From Mucilaginibacter flavus (lineage in GTDB: Bacteria > Bacteroidota > Bacteroidia > Sphingobacteriales > Sphingobacteriaceae), in contig NZ_JAUFPS010000023.1 of assembly GCF_030409315.1 (NCBI RefSeq), positions 1 to 64,000 of the forward strand: a stretch of DNA of 64,000 bases. Reading direction: 5' to 3'. Below are positions 54,532 through 63,654 of the stretch, piece after piece; the first letter of the stretch is position 1, and each line of letters begins with the position of its first letter. The notes below the pieces were generated by a model. That model was given only the letters and a program-made list of their open reading frames with translations, was not told where the DNA came from and ran no database searches. A program made the translations under genes and the position numbers.

Positions 54532-56166
54532 GTGATTAATGTTAATAACATTTCCGTTTCATTTGGCGGAACCACCTTGTTTAGCGACATAACATTCTCT
54601 ATAAACGAGAACGATAAAATAGCCCTGATGGGTAAGAATGGTGCGGGCAAGTCAACCATCCTCAAAATTATTGCCAATGTCAGCAAACCTACCACGGGTA
54701 ACGTAACTGGCCCTAAGGACGCTGTAATAGCATATTTGCCACAGCATTTGCTTACCCACGATAACGTTACCGTTTTTGAAGAAACGATGAAAGCTTTTGA
54801 CGAGGCTAACCAAATGCAAAAAGAGCTCGATGAGGTGAATGAGCAGCTCAATATCCGTACCGACTACGAAAGTGATGCTTACATGAAGCTGATTGAGCGG
54901 GTATCTGAGCTGAGCGAAAAATTTTATTCGCAGGAGGAAGTCAATTATGATGCTGAGGTAGAGAAAGTGCTGAAAGGTTTGGGTTTTGAACGTAAGGATT
55001 TCACGCGCCAAACTTCTGAATTTTCGGGCGGGTGGCGTATGCGTATTGAGCTCGCTAAAATCCTGTTAAAAAAGCCAGATTTGATTCTGCTGGATGAGCC
55101 TACCAACCACATGGATATTGAAAGTATACAATGGCTGGAAGATTTTCTGATCAATTCGGCAAAGGCCGTAATGGTAATCTCCCATGATCGTGCTTTTGTT
55201 GATAATATTGCCAACCGTACCATCGAGGTAACCATGGGCCGGATATATGATTATAAAGCCAAATACAGTCACTACTTGCAATTGCGTGCCGACCGCCGTG
55301 TACATCAATTAAAGGCCTACGAGGAGCAACAGCGTTTTATTGCCGATAATCAGGAATTTATAGACCGTTTTAGAGGTACGTACTCCAAAACGTTGCAGGT
55401 GCAATCGCGCGTGAAGATGCTCGAAAAACTGGAGATTATCGAGATTGATGAAGTTGATACTTCGGCCTTAAGGTTGAAGTTTCCGCCATCCCCACGTTCC
55501 GGTCAATACCCGGTAATGGTAGAGGAACTTACCAAAACCTATGGCGATCATGTGGTGTTTAAAAATGCAGCTATGGTAATTGAGCGGGGCGAAAAAGTGG
55601 CTTTTGTTGGCAAAAACGGCGAAGGTAAGTCGACCATGATTAAAGCCATTATGGGTGAGATTGATTTTGAAGGAAGCTTAAAAGTAGGTCACAATGCCAA
55701 GATTGGGTATTTTGCTCAAAACCAGGCTTCTTTGCTCGATGAGAATTTAACGGTATTTGAAACCATCGATCAGATTCCTTTAAGTGATGGCACGGTGAAG
55801 ATCAAAGACCTTTTAGGCGCGTTTATGTTTAGTGGCGATGATACCACAAAAAAGGTAAAAGTACTTTCTGGTGGCGAGAAAACCCGCCTGGCCATGATCA
55901 AACTATTGTTAGAGCCGGTAAACGTATTGATACTGGATGAGCCCACCAACCATTTGGATATGAAAACCAAGGATATTATCAAAGATGCCCTGCGGGATTT
56001 TGATGGAACCCTGATCTTAGTATCGCACGACCGAGATTTCCTGGACGGACTGGTGAAAAAAGTATTTGAGTTTGGCAACAAACGCGTTCGCGAACACTTT
56101 GAGGACATTAAAGGGTTTTTGGCCTACAAAAAAATGGATAGCTTAAAAGAGATTGAACAAAGCTAA
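54532..56166 (+). CDS. ABC-F family ATPase (ribosome-associated type)
   Basis: A 544-residue soluble protein with two ABC domains and no membrane segment. Domain 1: Walker A GKNGAGKST, signature FSGGWRMR, Walker B LILLDEPTNHMD. Domain 2: Walker A GKNGEGKST, signature LSGGEKTR, LILDEPTNHLD. The PtIM-type linker lies between (~235-310, YLQLRADRRVHQLKAYEEQQ). ABC-F proteins act on the ribosomal E site as translation factors or resistance proteins. I start at GTG 54532 (MINVNNISVSFGG), which fits the family; ATG 54490 would add 14 unlikely residues. Confidence 0.9.
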   Translation: MINVNNISVSFGGTTLFSDITFSINENDKIALMGKNGAGKSTILKIIANVSKPTTGNVTGPKDAVIAYLPQHLLTHDNVTVFEETMKAFDEANQMQKELDEVNEQLNIRTDYESDAYMKLIERVSELSEKFYSQEEVNYDAEVEKVLKGLGFERKDFTRQTSEFSGGWRMRIELAKILLKKPDLILLDEPTNHMDIESIQWLEDFLINSAKAVMVISHDRAFVDNIANRTIEVTMGRIYDYKAKYSHYLQLRADRRVHQLKAYEEQQRFIADNQEFIDRFRGTYSKTLQVQSRVKMLEKLEIIEIDEVDTSALRLKFPPSPRSGQYPVMVEELTKTYGDHVVFKNAAMVIERGEKVAFVGKNGEGKSTMIKAIMGEIDFEGSLKVGHNAKIGYFAQNQASLLDENLTVFETIDQIPLSDGTVKIKDLLGAFMFSGDDTTKKVKVLSGGEKTRLAMIKLLLEPVNVLILDEPTNHLDMKTKDIIKDALRDFDGTLILVSHDRDFLDGLVKKVFEFGNKRVREHFEDIKGFLAYKKMDSLKEIEQS

Positions 56167-56239
56167 GCGGAGCGAAGGAGCGGTCATTGCTTCGTACTTT
56201 CGATGAAAAGTTATCTAAATAGAGGGGGCGGTCATCCTG

Positions 56240-56291
56240 AGCCTGTCGAAGGGCGCGCGCAGAGGCCTTCGCCCGCGTGTTTCGACAGGCT
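56240..56291. repeat. Palindromic intergenic element
   Basis: AGCCTGTCGAA (56240) and TTCGACAGGCT (56281) are perfect 11-base inverted arms around a GC-rich inner part with GGGCG and CGCCC. This CTGTCGAA-type hairpin is a sequence I associate with repeated elements in Sphingobacteriaceae genomes. Confidence 0.6.
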
Positions 56292-56341
56292 ATTTACGAC
56301 GTATTCGTTTTAGATGAATGCGTTGGGTTTTAACGCTGGCA

Positions 56342-56491
56342 ACGACTCACCCCGGCAACGCTTCGCTGGCCGACCCTCTCTCCGGCTAAAGCCGCATAGA
56401 GGGTGAACCCCATTTTTTTATTTCCCCACCCCTCTATGCGACGCAGTCGGAGAGAGGGGAAGACGGGCGGAGCCTCGTCGGGGTGAGTCGT
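56342..56491. repeat. 150-base palindromic element with perfect 13-base ends
   Basis: ACGACTCACCCCG (56342) and CGGGGTGAGTCGT (56479) are perfect inverted ends. Inner arms CCCTCTCTCCGGC... and ...TCGGAGAGAGGGG, together with CCGCATAGAGGG/CCCTCTATGCG, continue the fold. It resembles a small MITE-like unit and has no ORF. Confidence 0.7.
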
Positions 56492-56593
56492 CTACGCCGT
56501 GCTATATACGCTATTTTCACTTTCACAGTCTCCATATTTTACAATGCGCAATGATAATTTTATCTCTTTTTAACGGCCTTTATTGGAACAAAA

Positions 56594-56628
56594 AGATTCA
56601 AGTTCGCAAAAAATGTGAACTTGAATCT
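56594..56628. terminator. Strong hairpin between convergent genes
   Basis: AGATTCAAGTTC and GAACTTGAATCT form a perfect 12-pair stem around an 11-base A-rich loop, between the ABC-F gene (+) and the PhzF-like gene (-). It probably terminates the PhzF-like transcript. Confidence 0.65.
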
Positions 56629-56666
56629 GAATAAAACTCCTGATATTTTTTAGCGCGCCCAACGCG

Positions 56667-57551
56667 TTAAATAACCAACTCGCCCTCCATTACTATTACA
56701 GATGATCCGCTTACCCATATACCTTCGGGTGTTACTTTAACCTGTATGGATGATGCATGGTTTACCAATACGCCCTGTAATATCTGGTAGGCTTGTCTTT
56801 GGCTAATATGGCTTACGGCGTTAAGGTATCCGGCCAATGGTCCGGCGGCGGTTCCGGTCGCGGGGTCTTCATTGATGCCGAAAGCAGGGTTGAAAAACCG
56901 TGTTTCGGCAACATAGTCTTTTTCGCTGCTATCTGTGGTGAACAGGTAAAAGCCCTCAAAGCCATATTGGGCAGATATCTTCTTCAAAAGATCATTGTTA
57001 GGTAAGGCCTGTTTAAGGGAGTCGTTATTTTTGATTGGCACCATTAAGTGGGCAACTTCGGTTTGCACAACGGTTGGCAACCAGTTGCAAAGTTTCAAAT
57101 CTTCGGTATCCAGGCCCAGGGCTTCGGCAACTAAAGCGGCGGGTACGGCATCGAGTATCTTGGATGATTGCTGTTTCATGGCCACAAAATGAACCCCATT
57201 TTCTGTGGATGTTACCAGCGGAATTTTATGATCCTGAATAACTACCCATTTATTATCGCCTTGTTCTTTAAAAATATCCCAACCTTTTATCAAAGCCAGG
57301 CATACTGCGCCCAACAAATTATGCCCTGCGCCGGTCACCTCGTAAAAACCAGGTGTGAATGATCGTACCTTGAATGCCTTTTCTGCAGCGGAATAAAATA
57401 CAAAGGATGTTTCTGAATAGCCAAACTCGCGGGCAATGTCATAGTATTGAGATAAGGCTAATTCTTCATCGCTCCACACAACCGCCAATGGGTTGCCCTT
57501 GTAACGCTGGTTGGTGAATACATCAAGAATGTAATATTTTAGTTTTTTCAT
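56667..57551 (-). CDS. PhzF-family isomerase-like protein
   Basis: A 294-residue cytoplasmic enzyme of the PhzF/diaminopimelate-epimerase-like fold. The start MKKLKYYILDVFTNQRYKGN then PLAVV is characteristic (FT...GNPLAVV). The catalytic-type acid lies in FGYSETSFV (~43) and the second half has EDPATGTAAGPLAGYL (~225). Many members are uncharacterised isomerases. ATG 57551 is preferred to 57605, which adds a basic unrelated leader. It is divergent from an AraC gene. Confidence 0.88.
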   Translation of the reverse strand: MKKLKYYILDVFTNQRYKGNPLAVVWSDEELALSQYYDIAREFGYSETSFVFYSAAEKAFKVRSFTPGFYEVTGAGHNLLGAVCLALIKGWDIFKEQGDNKWVVIQDHKIPLVTSTENGVHFVAMKQQSSKILDAVPAALVAEALGLDTEDLKLCNWLPTVVQTEVAHLMVPIKNNDSLKQALPNNDLLKKISAQYGFEGFYLFTTDSSEKDYVAETRFFNPAFGINEDPATGTAAGPLAGYLNAVSHISQRQAYQILQGVLVNHASSIQVKVTPEGIWVSGSSVIVMEGELVI

Positions 57552-57625
57552 TTTTTTTAATTTCAATAGCCATTGATAGCTGGCGCGACTGGTGCTCCGC
57601 CGCACTGTACACGCTTTTATTTTTA

Positions 57626-57633
57626 CAAAAGTA
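57626..57633 (-). promoter_or_regulatory. -7 promoter box of the PhzF-like gene
   Basis: On the - strand the sequence reads TACTTTTG, an exact TAnnTTTG match, about 75 bases before the ATG at 57551. Confidence 0.4.
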
Positions 57634-57664
57634 TGGTGTAACTATGCCTGGCTACGTGTAGTGG

Positions 57665-57696
57665 TAAAGGATGTTTCTGTAACTTTAAAGGATGTT
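57665..57696 (+). promoter_or_regulatory. Direct repeat at the start of the AraC gene
   Basis: TAAAGGATGTT occurs at 57665 and 57686, 21 bases apart (two helical turns), the second copy covering the ATG at 57692. The spacing fits an AraC-type half-site pair and possible autoregulation. Confidence 0.4.
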
Positions 57697-58552
57697 AAAC
57701 ACGCGTTTAGTTGAGCCATTTGAGGTACAGGTTATCGAAACCAATAATTGGGATCTTGCGCCGAAAGTTTATAATTTTTTTGAAATTATTTATGTGATGG
57801 AGGGCGAGGGGCTGCGGTATGTTAACGCCAATAGCATGCCTTATCGCAAGGGGAACATATTGCTTTATACCCCGCTTGATCAACGTACTTTTACGGTCGA
57901 AAAACCAAGCCGGTTTTTATATATCCGGTTTACAGATGTTGTTTTCGAGGGCTGTAGTTCGCCCGATGAGCGGGAAGCGCTGAATGTTTGGATGAAAAAC
58001 CTGGAGTACTTGTTTTTTAACCACAACCATGAGGCTAATCTTTTGGTAAAAAGTGACGACGACTGCCATACAGTTAAAAGCCTCATCAAGACGATTCACG
58101 ACGAATATCTGTCGAGGCAATTGCATCACGAAAAAAACATCCGGCACCTGTTACAGGTATTGCTCAATATTTTTGCCCGTAACGTTCTGCCCGATGCCCC
58201 GGCAGAACATACGCCAACAGAACTGAGCCGGAAGAATGATTTATTAACCGGTTACATTAAAAAACATATTTATGATGCCGAAAAGTTAACTATCAATAAC
58301 CTGGCTAACTTTGCCAATTTATCAGGCTATTATGTTGGCGAATATTTTAAGAAGAATAACGGTGTCAGCATCCGCAGTTATATTCTGCAATATAAACTCT
58401 CGCTGGTAAAAGTAAGGCTGGAGTTTAGCGATCTTACCATCTCCGAAATTGCTTACGAATTAGGCTTTACTGATGAAAGTCACCTGAGTAACTTGTTTAA
58501 AAAGAATTTCCAGGAAAGCCCATCCCTGTTTAGGAAAAGGGTGAGAAGTTAA
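57692..58552 (+). CDS. AraC-family transcriptional regulator
   Basis: A 286-residue regulator. N-terminal cupin-like sensor (~1-140, FFEIIYVMEGEGLRYVNANS) and C-terminal double HTH (~185-285) with LTINNLANFANLSGYYVGEY and ISEIAYELGFTDESHLSNLF, ending ESPSLFRK. Divergent from the PhzF-like gene, a possible target. Its end overlaps the end of the convergent AraC gene by 4 bases. Confidence 0.88.
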   Translation: MLNTRLVEPFEVQVIETNNWDLAPKVYNFFEIIYVMEGEGLRYVNANSMPYRKGNILLYTPLDQRTFTVEKPSRFLYIRFTDVVFEGCSSPDEREALNVWMKNLEYLFFNHNHEANLLVKSDDDCHTVKSLIKTIHDEYLSRQLHHEKNIRHLLQVLLNIFARNVLPDAPAEHTPTELSRKNDLLTGYIKKHIYDAEKLTINNLANFANLSGYYVGEYFKKNNGVSIRSYILQYKLSLVKVRLEFSDLTISEIAYELGFTDESHLSNLFKKNFQESPSLFRKRVRS

Positions 58553-59385
58553 GTTCGAAGTATCCCTGCTACATTACTTTTCTCCACCAACTCATTGGGC
58601 GAATACCCAAACTGATTTTTAAACGCGTATGAAAAGTGCGATAGGTTTTCAAACCCTACTTCAAGGTAAACGTCAATAGGTTTGCGCTGGTTTTGAGCTA
58701 TGTGGTAGTGAGCCAGTTGCAATCGTTTCTTGGTAAGCCACTTTTGAGGTGTAGTGTTGAAGGCTTTTTTAAAATCACGCCTTAGGGTTGCAAGGCTGCG
58801 GCCGGTTAGGTAGCCAAACCTATCCAGCGTCATGTTAAACATATAGTTACGCTCCATAAACTCGGCCAGGTTTATTTTGCCCGGTTCTTCAAAATTAGCC
58901 AGCAATCCATCCACGGTTTTATCAATAGATCTTAATATGCTGATGGCTTCTTCAATTTTAATGGAGGCAATATCAGGAGGTAGACTTTCGCCCAGCTCAA
59001 AATAAGGGACCAGCGACGAAAGGCAGCTTTGCAGTAACGGGTGTTTTGAAAATAGATATATCTTTTGCAATGCCAGTAGTTTGCCGGTTGTTTTATGCCG
59101 GGAGTAAAAATCCTTTAACCTTTCTTTAGTGAGGTGCATAGCTACAGCCTGGTGTGGCTTACCATCCTTGGGGTAATTAATAACGGTAGCTAACTGGTTG
59201 CGTGGAATAAGGAAAATATCACCCGCATTGAAGGTGTAGGTAACATCGGCCTGGATAATTTTTGTTTCGCCCGAAATAAACCAAACCAGCATGTGGTGTT
59301 CAAACATCACCTCCGTTTTAAAAAGCCTTCCTGTAAAAAGCGAGAGTTTAATATCGGGGGTGATGTATTTTGTTTCAAATTCCAT
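58549..59385 (-). CDS. AraC-family transcriptional regulator
   Basis: A 278-residue regulator from ATG 59385 (MEFETKYITPDIKLS); an upstream ATG at 59409 is also in frame. N-terminal cupin-like region (YTFNAGDIFLIPRNQLATVI) and C-terminal HTH with MTLDRFGYLTGRSLATLRRD and IDVYLEVGFENLSHFSYAFK, ending GYSPNEL. It lies 75 bases downstream of the SDR gene on the same strand. The paired 18-base repeats upstream of that gene are its likely operator. Confidence 0.88.
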   Translation of the reverse strand: MEFETKYITPDIKLSLFTGRLFKTEVMFEHHMLVWFISGETKIIQADVTYTFNAGDIFLIPRNQLATVINYPKDGKPHQAVAMHLTKERLKDFYSRHKTTGKLLALQKIYLFSKHPLLQSCLSSLVPYFELGESLPPDIASIKIEEAISILRSIDKTVDGLLANFEEPGKINLAEFMERNYMFNMTLDRFGYLTGRSLATLRRDFKKAFNTTPQKWLTKKRLQLAHYHIAQNQRKPIDVYLEVGFENLSHFSYAFKNQFGYSPNELVEKSNVAGILRT

Positions 59386-59459
59386 AACGCTGAATAGTAA
59401 AGCTAACAAAAATTAAGCAAGCCGGGCAAATACGCCGGCCTGTTTAATGGTGAATGTTA

Positions 59460-60482
59460 TTAATTTACAGCGAATGCTACGCCTGTCATTTCTTCGCTTA
59501 AAACCCAAAGTTTTACTGCATTTGCCGCGTTTACCGAGTAGGGTTGTACACCACGTAGCGATGATGGGTCATTATAATTATGTTCGATATTTCCTTTATC
59601 CAGTTGGGCCACATCCGCGTCTTCGCAATAAACACCACCAATGTTATTTAGCTGTGCGCTGGTAGCGCACCATACTGATGTTGCGGCACCCTGCTCCACA
59701 TTTTTAAGTTTTGCGGCTACTTCGGGGAAAATATCTCCATTGGCATCATGAGTGCCCATTTGTTGAAACAATGCCATGGGAGCAACTCTACCCAAATCGG
59801 TGCCGATTACCGAACCCGGATGGACCGAAAATGCCCGCACACCGAAGTTTTTCCCGATATGATCAAGCTCGACAGAAAATAAGTTATTGGCCGTTTTAGA
59901 CTGGCCGTAACCTTGCAAGGTTTCATATTCGCGGTTAGTGAAATTGGGGTCATCAAAGTTGAAAGGGGCTATCTGGTGACCGTACGACGATACATTTACT
60001 ACCCTGGCGCCTTTGGCATTCATTAAAGCCTGCCAAAGCCCGGCTGTTAGTTGAAAATGCCCCAGGTGATTGGTAGCAAACTGCGATTCGTACCCGCGTT
60101 TATCGCGCTGTAGCGGCACCCACATGATACCTGCATTATTAATCAGTATATCAAGCTTATCATAAGTACTCAGGAACTTGGCGGCAAAAGCATCTATAGA
60201 CTCCGGCTCCATCAGATCCATTTGTTCAATAGTTACATTCACTATACCTTGCAAATTATTTATGGCTTTGGCAACATCACGTGCAGGTACAATAACTTTT
60301 GCGCCGGCAGCAACAAAAGTTTTCACGGTTTCCAAACCGATGCCCGCGTATCCACCGGTGACAATGGCCGTTTTACCACTGAGGTCAATTCCTTTGATCA
60401 CATCATGAACTGTAGATTTTGCATCAAAGCCGGAGTTAATGGGATTTTGCAATACGCCGTTATAATTGTCTTGTAATTTCAT
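59460..60482 (-). CDS. Short-chain dehydrogenase/reductase
   Basis: A 340-residue SDR oxidoreductase using NAD(P)H. Cofactor motif TGGYAGIGLETVKTF (a TGxxxGIG variant, ~42), NNAGIMW (~115), catalytic Ser near VVNVSSYGHQ and YxxxK as YGQSKTANNLF (~190). Length and motifs fit the long retinol-dehydrogenase/WWOX-like branch. Probable operon with the downstream AraC gene. Substrate unknown. Confidence 0.9.
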   Translation of the reverse strand: MKLQDNYNGVLQNPINSGFDAKSTVHDVIKGIDLSGKTAIVTGGYAGIGLETVKTFVAAGAKVIVPARDVAKAINNLQGIVNVTIEQMDLMEPESIDAFAAKFLSTYDKLDILINNAGIMWVPLQRDKRGYESQFATNHLGHFQLTAGLWQALMNAKGARVVNVSSYGHQIAPFNFDDPNFTNREYETLQGYGQSKTANNLFSVELDHIGKNFGVRAFSVHPGSVIGTDLGRVAPMALFQQMGTHDANGDIFPEVAAKLKNVEQGAATSVWCATSAQLNNIGGVYCEDADVAQLDKGNIEHNYNDPSSLRGVQPYSVNAANAVKLWVLSEEMTGVAFAVN

Positions 60483-60502
60483 TTTCTTAAATTTTGATAA
60501 TA

Positions 60503-60510
60503 CAAAACTA
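60503..60510 (-). promoter_or_regulatory. -7 promoter box of the SDR gene
   Basis: On the - strand TAGTTTTG matches TAnnTTTG, 21 bases before the ATG. The AraC-type repeats lie directly upstream of it. Confidence 0.5.
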
Positions 60511-60531
60511 CAGGCAATAGGATAATGTCAC

Positions 60532-60571
60532 TTTGTTTAAAACGTCAAAGTGTTTTGTTTAAAACGTTAAA
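60532..60571 (-). promoter_or_regulatory. AraC-type direct-repeat operator upstream of the SDR gene
   Basis: On the + strand TTTGTTTAAAACGTCAAA (60532-60549) and TTTGTTTAAAACGTTAAA (60554-60571) differ at one base and are 22 bases apart, two helical turns. They lie just upstream of the -7 box at 60503-60510, an activator position. Confidence 0.65.
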
Positions 60572-60608
60572 TTTTATTGATGAATTGAATATGTCCAAGC
60601 ATCTGTTA

Positions 60609-61853
60609 TCAAACCCACAAGGCCCCAAGTGTGCATAATAATGCTACTGTCATCACTATAAACCCCAGTTTTAAAAATGACCACGCACTAACGGTTATCC
60701 CTTCGCGGCGCAGGGCTACCAACCATAATATAGTAGCCAGCGAACCGGTGATGGAAAGGTTTGGCCCCAGGTCGATGCCTATCAATATAGCACTTTTCAC
60801 CATTGCTGGGACGTGTCCGGCTTGCACGGCGTTACCGGCAATAAGTCCGGCCGGTAGGTTATTCATCAGGTTGCAGCTAAATGCAGTTATGATTCCGCCG
60901 GCCCACACCGTACCATTTAAAGAATGAGCTAAACTTTGCTGTAACAAAGTGCTGATGTTTTGAATAAGCCCGGTTTTGCCGAGCGCTTCAACAATTACAA
61001 ACAGCCCCGCTACCAGCGGTAATACAGACCACGATACGCCCTTGATTACAACTACCGGGTTCTTTTTAGCGCTGATAATTACAATGGCCGAGGTAACAAT
61101 ACCCGTAATAGCAGTTGGCAAACCCAATTGAATATCAAATGCCGAAGAGATTAGCAGGATGGCCGCTGTAGCAGCAATGCCGATTAAGGCGGTTTTACCA
61201 CCGGTAGAAAGTGTGGGGATGGTGATCTCGCTTTCTATGGCTTGTTTAAGGTTTTTGAGCTGGGTTAAATACAACATACCATAAGTTACAGCTACAGCCA
61301 CTGCCGAGGGCAAGGCATACGTATGCAACCATTGTATTAACGCCGGCATATGGCTGCCATAAATAACCAGGTTTGCCGGGTTTGATATGGGCAATATAAA
61401 CGATGCTGCATTGGCTATAAACGCGCAGATAAATAGGTAGGGTAAAGGCTTATTTACTTTGGCGGCCTTTACAGCGGCAGCTACGGCTGGCGTTAAAACG
61501 ACCGCGGTGGCGTCATTTGATAAAAATGAGGTTACCACAACACCTACTAAGTAAATCAATAAAAACAGCCGCACAGACGATCCATTAGCCATTTTGGTGG
61601 CATGCGCCGCAAGCCAGTCGAACAGTTTTTCTTCGCGGGCGGTTTCGGCCAGTAGCATCATGCCGGTTAAAAACAGGTAAACATCGGTGCCTTTGCTTGC
61701 GCCGTTTAGTCCTTCGGTGGGTGAAATCAGCCCTGCTATCAACAACACAATTGCCCCGGTTAAGGCCCAAACAAATTCGGGAACTTTAAAAGGCCGGATA
61801 ATAACCCCTGCTATAGCAAAAAACGAAATGATCCAGATGGTAAGGTTCGTCAT
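60609..61853 (-). CDS. ArsB/NhaD-type anion permease (IT superfamily)
   Basis: A 414-residue membrane transporter with about 11-12 helices. Recognisable family pieces are FLTGMMLLAETAREEKLFDW (~42), VTSFLSNDATAVVLTPAVAA (~110), ILPISNPANLVIYG (~155) and FSCNLMNNLPAGLIAGNAVQ (~325), as in arsenite permease ArsB and relatives. No arsR or arsC is adjacent, so arsenite as substrate is only one possibility. It lies 75 bases after the MFS gene on the same strand. Confidence 0.85.
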   Translation of the reverse strand: MTNLTIWIISFFAIAGVIIRPFKVPEFVWALTGAIVLLIAGLISPTEGLNGASKGTDVYLFLTGMMLLAETAREEKLFDWLAAHATKMANGSSVRLFLLIYLVGVVVTSFLSNDATAVVLTPAVAAAVKAAKVNKPLPYLFICAFIANAASFILPISNPANLVIYGSHMPALIQWLHTYALPSAVAVAVTYGMLYLTQLKNLKQAIESEITIPTLSTGGKTALIGIAATAAILLISSAFDIQLGLPTAITGIVTSAIVIISAKKNPVVVIKGVSWSVLPLVAGLFVIVEALGKTGLIQNISTLLQQSLAHSLNGTVWAGGIITAFSCNLMNNLPAGLIAGNAVQAGHVPAMVKSAILIGIDLGPNLSITGSLATILWLVALRREGITVSAWSFLKLGFIVMTVALLCTLGALWV

Positions 61854-61928
61854 TATAAATTGATAGAAAATATGCCGGCGAATTTACAAGTGTTATGATA
61901 ACCTGGCTTTATGATTTGAATTTGTTTA

Positions 61929-63173
61929 TTACCATGCAGGCTTTGTTGTTTTACCGGGCTGATGATTGCAGGCTGCTTTAAGCGATGGGCCGTATAGGAG
62001 CCAAAGCAATATGGATACTATGGCAAAACATCCAAGGATCATAAAAGCCGAACTGTATCCAATTAATTGCGCTATCCACCCGCCTATTGCCGGGCTTAGC
62101 GCTGCTCCCAGTCCCTGAACCGTCATTACTGCACCTTGCCCTATATTTACCCTGCCGGTTCCGTTTAAAATATGGGCTACCAGGCCCGGTACCGCAACAC
62201 TTTGTAAACCGGCACCTATGCCATCAAGTATTTGTACCGGGTATAAACCGGTGTGGCTTATCATATGCGCTGCAATAAAGCCCCGTGCCGGCAGCGCTAT
62301 AAATGATATAAATATTACCAGCCAGTAACCGCGTTTTTCGGCCATGCGCATGGCTATTAATGATACAATGATCATCACTACTTGTGCGATAACAATGGTC
62401 ACGGCTACAAATATGGTAGGATCTCCCTGGTTATTAGCCGCGGCGGCCAGCCCATATAGCGGTAGCATAGCACCGTTGCCCAGGTGGAAACAAGCTAACG
62501 CGGCTGCTAATACAAGCAAAGGCCTGCATTTAAATAAAACCTGTAAACCGCTTGCTTTATCGTCGCTATTATCTTTTTTTGCTAAGCCACGTGCGGCATT
62601 ATCATCAATAGCCTTAGCCGGAATAAGCATTACCGAAATAATAGATATAACACCGAACAAAGCGGCGAGGTAAAATATAGCAGGCATGCCAAATTTGAAA
62701 CCGAGATAGCCGGATAAGGCAGCCCCCACCACATTCCCGGCATGATTGAAGGCCTGGTTATACCCGTTTTGTTTGTTAAAGCCCTTTTGCTTCACTATTC
62801 CCAAAGTAATACCAATTACTGCCGGACCGATAGCCGAGCCTGCAACCGCTGTAGCCACCTGCGAGGCCGAAACCAGCCAGAAGTTTTGCGATATTAAAAT
62901 GATGGCCGAAGCTACCGTAGTGCAAATTGCGGGAATAACAACATATAAACGTTTACGTTTGGTGGCATCTATAAGCGCCCCCGCCGGAACGGTCATGAGC
63001 ATACCGGCAACGCCACCAATGGTCATGACAGAACCAATTAAGCCGCTTTTCCAGCCATTAGCCAGTAAAAAAATACCAAGGAACGGCCCTATGCCAGCCT
63101 GCATATCGGCCATGAAAAAATTAAGTGACTGCAACGGCCACAGTACACGTTTATTGGCGATGGTATTACTCAT
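61929..63173 (-). CDS. MFS transporter
   Basis: A 414-residue, 12-helix major facilitator protein. Features: GIGPFLGIFLLANGWKSGLI (TM1), GMLMTVPAGALIDATKRKRL (loop 2-3 motif, ~55-75), and the matching second-half segment. A charged central loop lies at ~190-215 (DDNAARGLAKKDNSDDKASG). It is probably transcribed with the permease gene downstream. Substrate unknown. Confidence 0.85.
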   Translation of the reverse strand: MSNTIANKRVLWPLQSLNFFMADMQAGIGPFLGIFLLANGWKSGLIGSVMTIGGVAGMLMTVPAGALIDATKRKRLYVVIPAICTTVASAIILISQNFWLVSASQVATAVAGSAIGPAVIGITLGIVKQKGFNKQNGYNQAFNHAGNVVGAALSGYLGFKFGMPAIFYLAALFGVISIISVMLIPAKAIDDNAARGLAKKDNSDDKASGLQVLFKCRPLLVLAAALACFHLGNGAMLPLYGLAAAANNQGDPTIFVAVTIVIAQVVMIIVSLIAMRMAEKRGYWLVIFISFIALPARGFIAAHMISHTGLYPVQILDGIGAGLQSVAVPGLVAHILNGTGRVNIGQGAVMTVQGLGAALSPAIGGWIAQLIGYSSAFMILGCFAIVSILLWLLYGPSLKAACNHQPGKTTKPAW

Positions 63174-63243
63174 TACGGCATTAAACAGCCTGGTAATAAG
63201 TAATGTTTGGTAGGTTGTATGATTTTGATTGCTTTAACAATCC

Positions 63244-63603
63244 TTAATTCAACAGCTTATTAATGGCTTTAACCAATTTATCTATATCAAATGGTTTGGG
63301 CAGGTAGGCATCGTAATTAAAGTTGGCCAGCGAAATAGCCTGCCTGTGGTAGGCCGACATCAGGATTACCGGGATGTGTTTGGTTTCGTGGGTGCTTTTA
63401 ATCATCTGGCATATTTTGCCGCCGTTCATCCCCGGTAACATATAATCGGTTAGTACCAGGTCGGGCTTGTGGGCTTTAATGGATTCAATGATATCATGGG
63501 TATGACTTAGCCCCGTAACAGCAAAATTATTAAAGCTTAAAACCGATTCAACGGTACTCAAAATATCGGCATCGTCTTCAATGATCAATATACTCTTTAA
63601 CAT
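63244..63603 (-). CDS. Single-domain response regulator
   Basis: A 119-residue CheY-like receiver: acidic pair in IIEDDADIL (~8-11), phosphoacceptor Asp in LVLTDYMLPGMNG (~54), Ser in VILMSAYH (~83) and Lys in LPKPFD (~105). No output domain, so it works by protein contact. A second receiver lies 50 bases upstream on the same strand. Confidence 0.92.
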   Translation of the reverse strand: MLKSILIIEDDADILSTVESVLSFNNFAVTGLSHTHDIIESIKAHKPDLVLTDYMLPGMNGGKICQMIKSTHETKHIPVILMSAYHRQAISLANFNYDAYLPKPFDIDKLVKAINKLLN

Positions 63604-63654
63604 AGTGAAAGAAGCTTAATGTTAAAATAAACACGCGGCCGCGTAATGGGGGAT

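Noticed and set aside
60609..63173. Arsenic resistance operon
   Set aside because: An ArsB-type permease and an MFS protein are present, but no arsR, arsC or other arsenic gene, so the substrate is left open.
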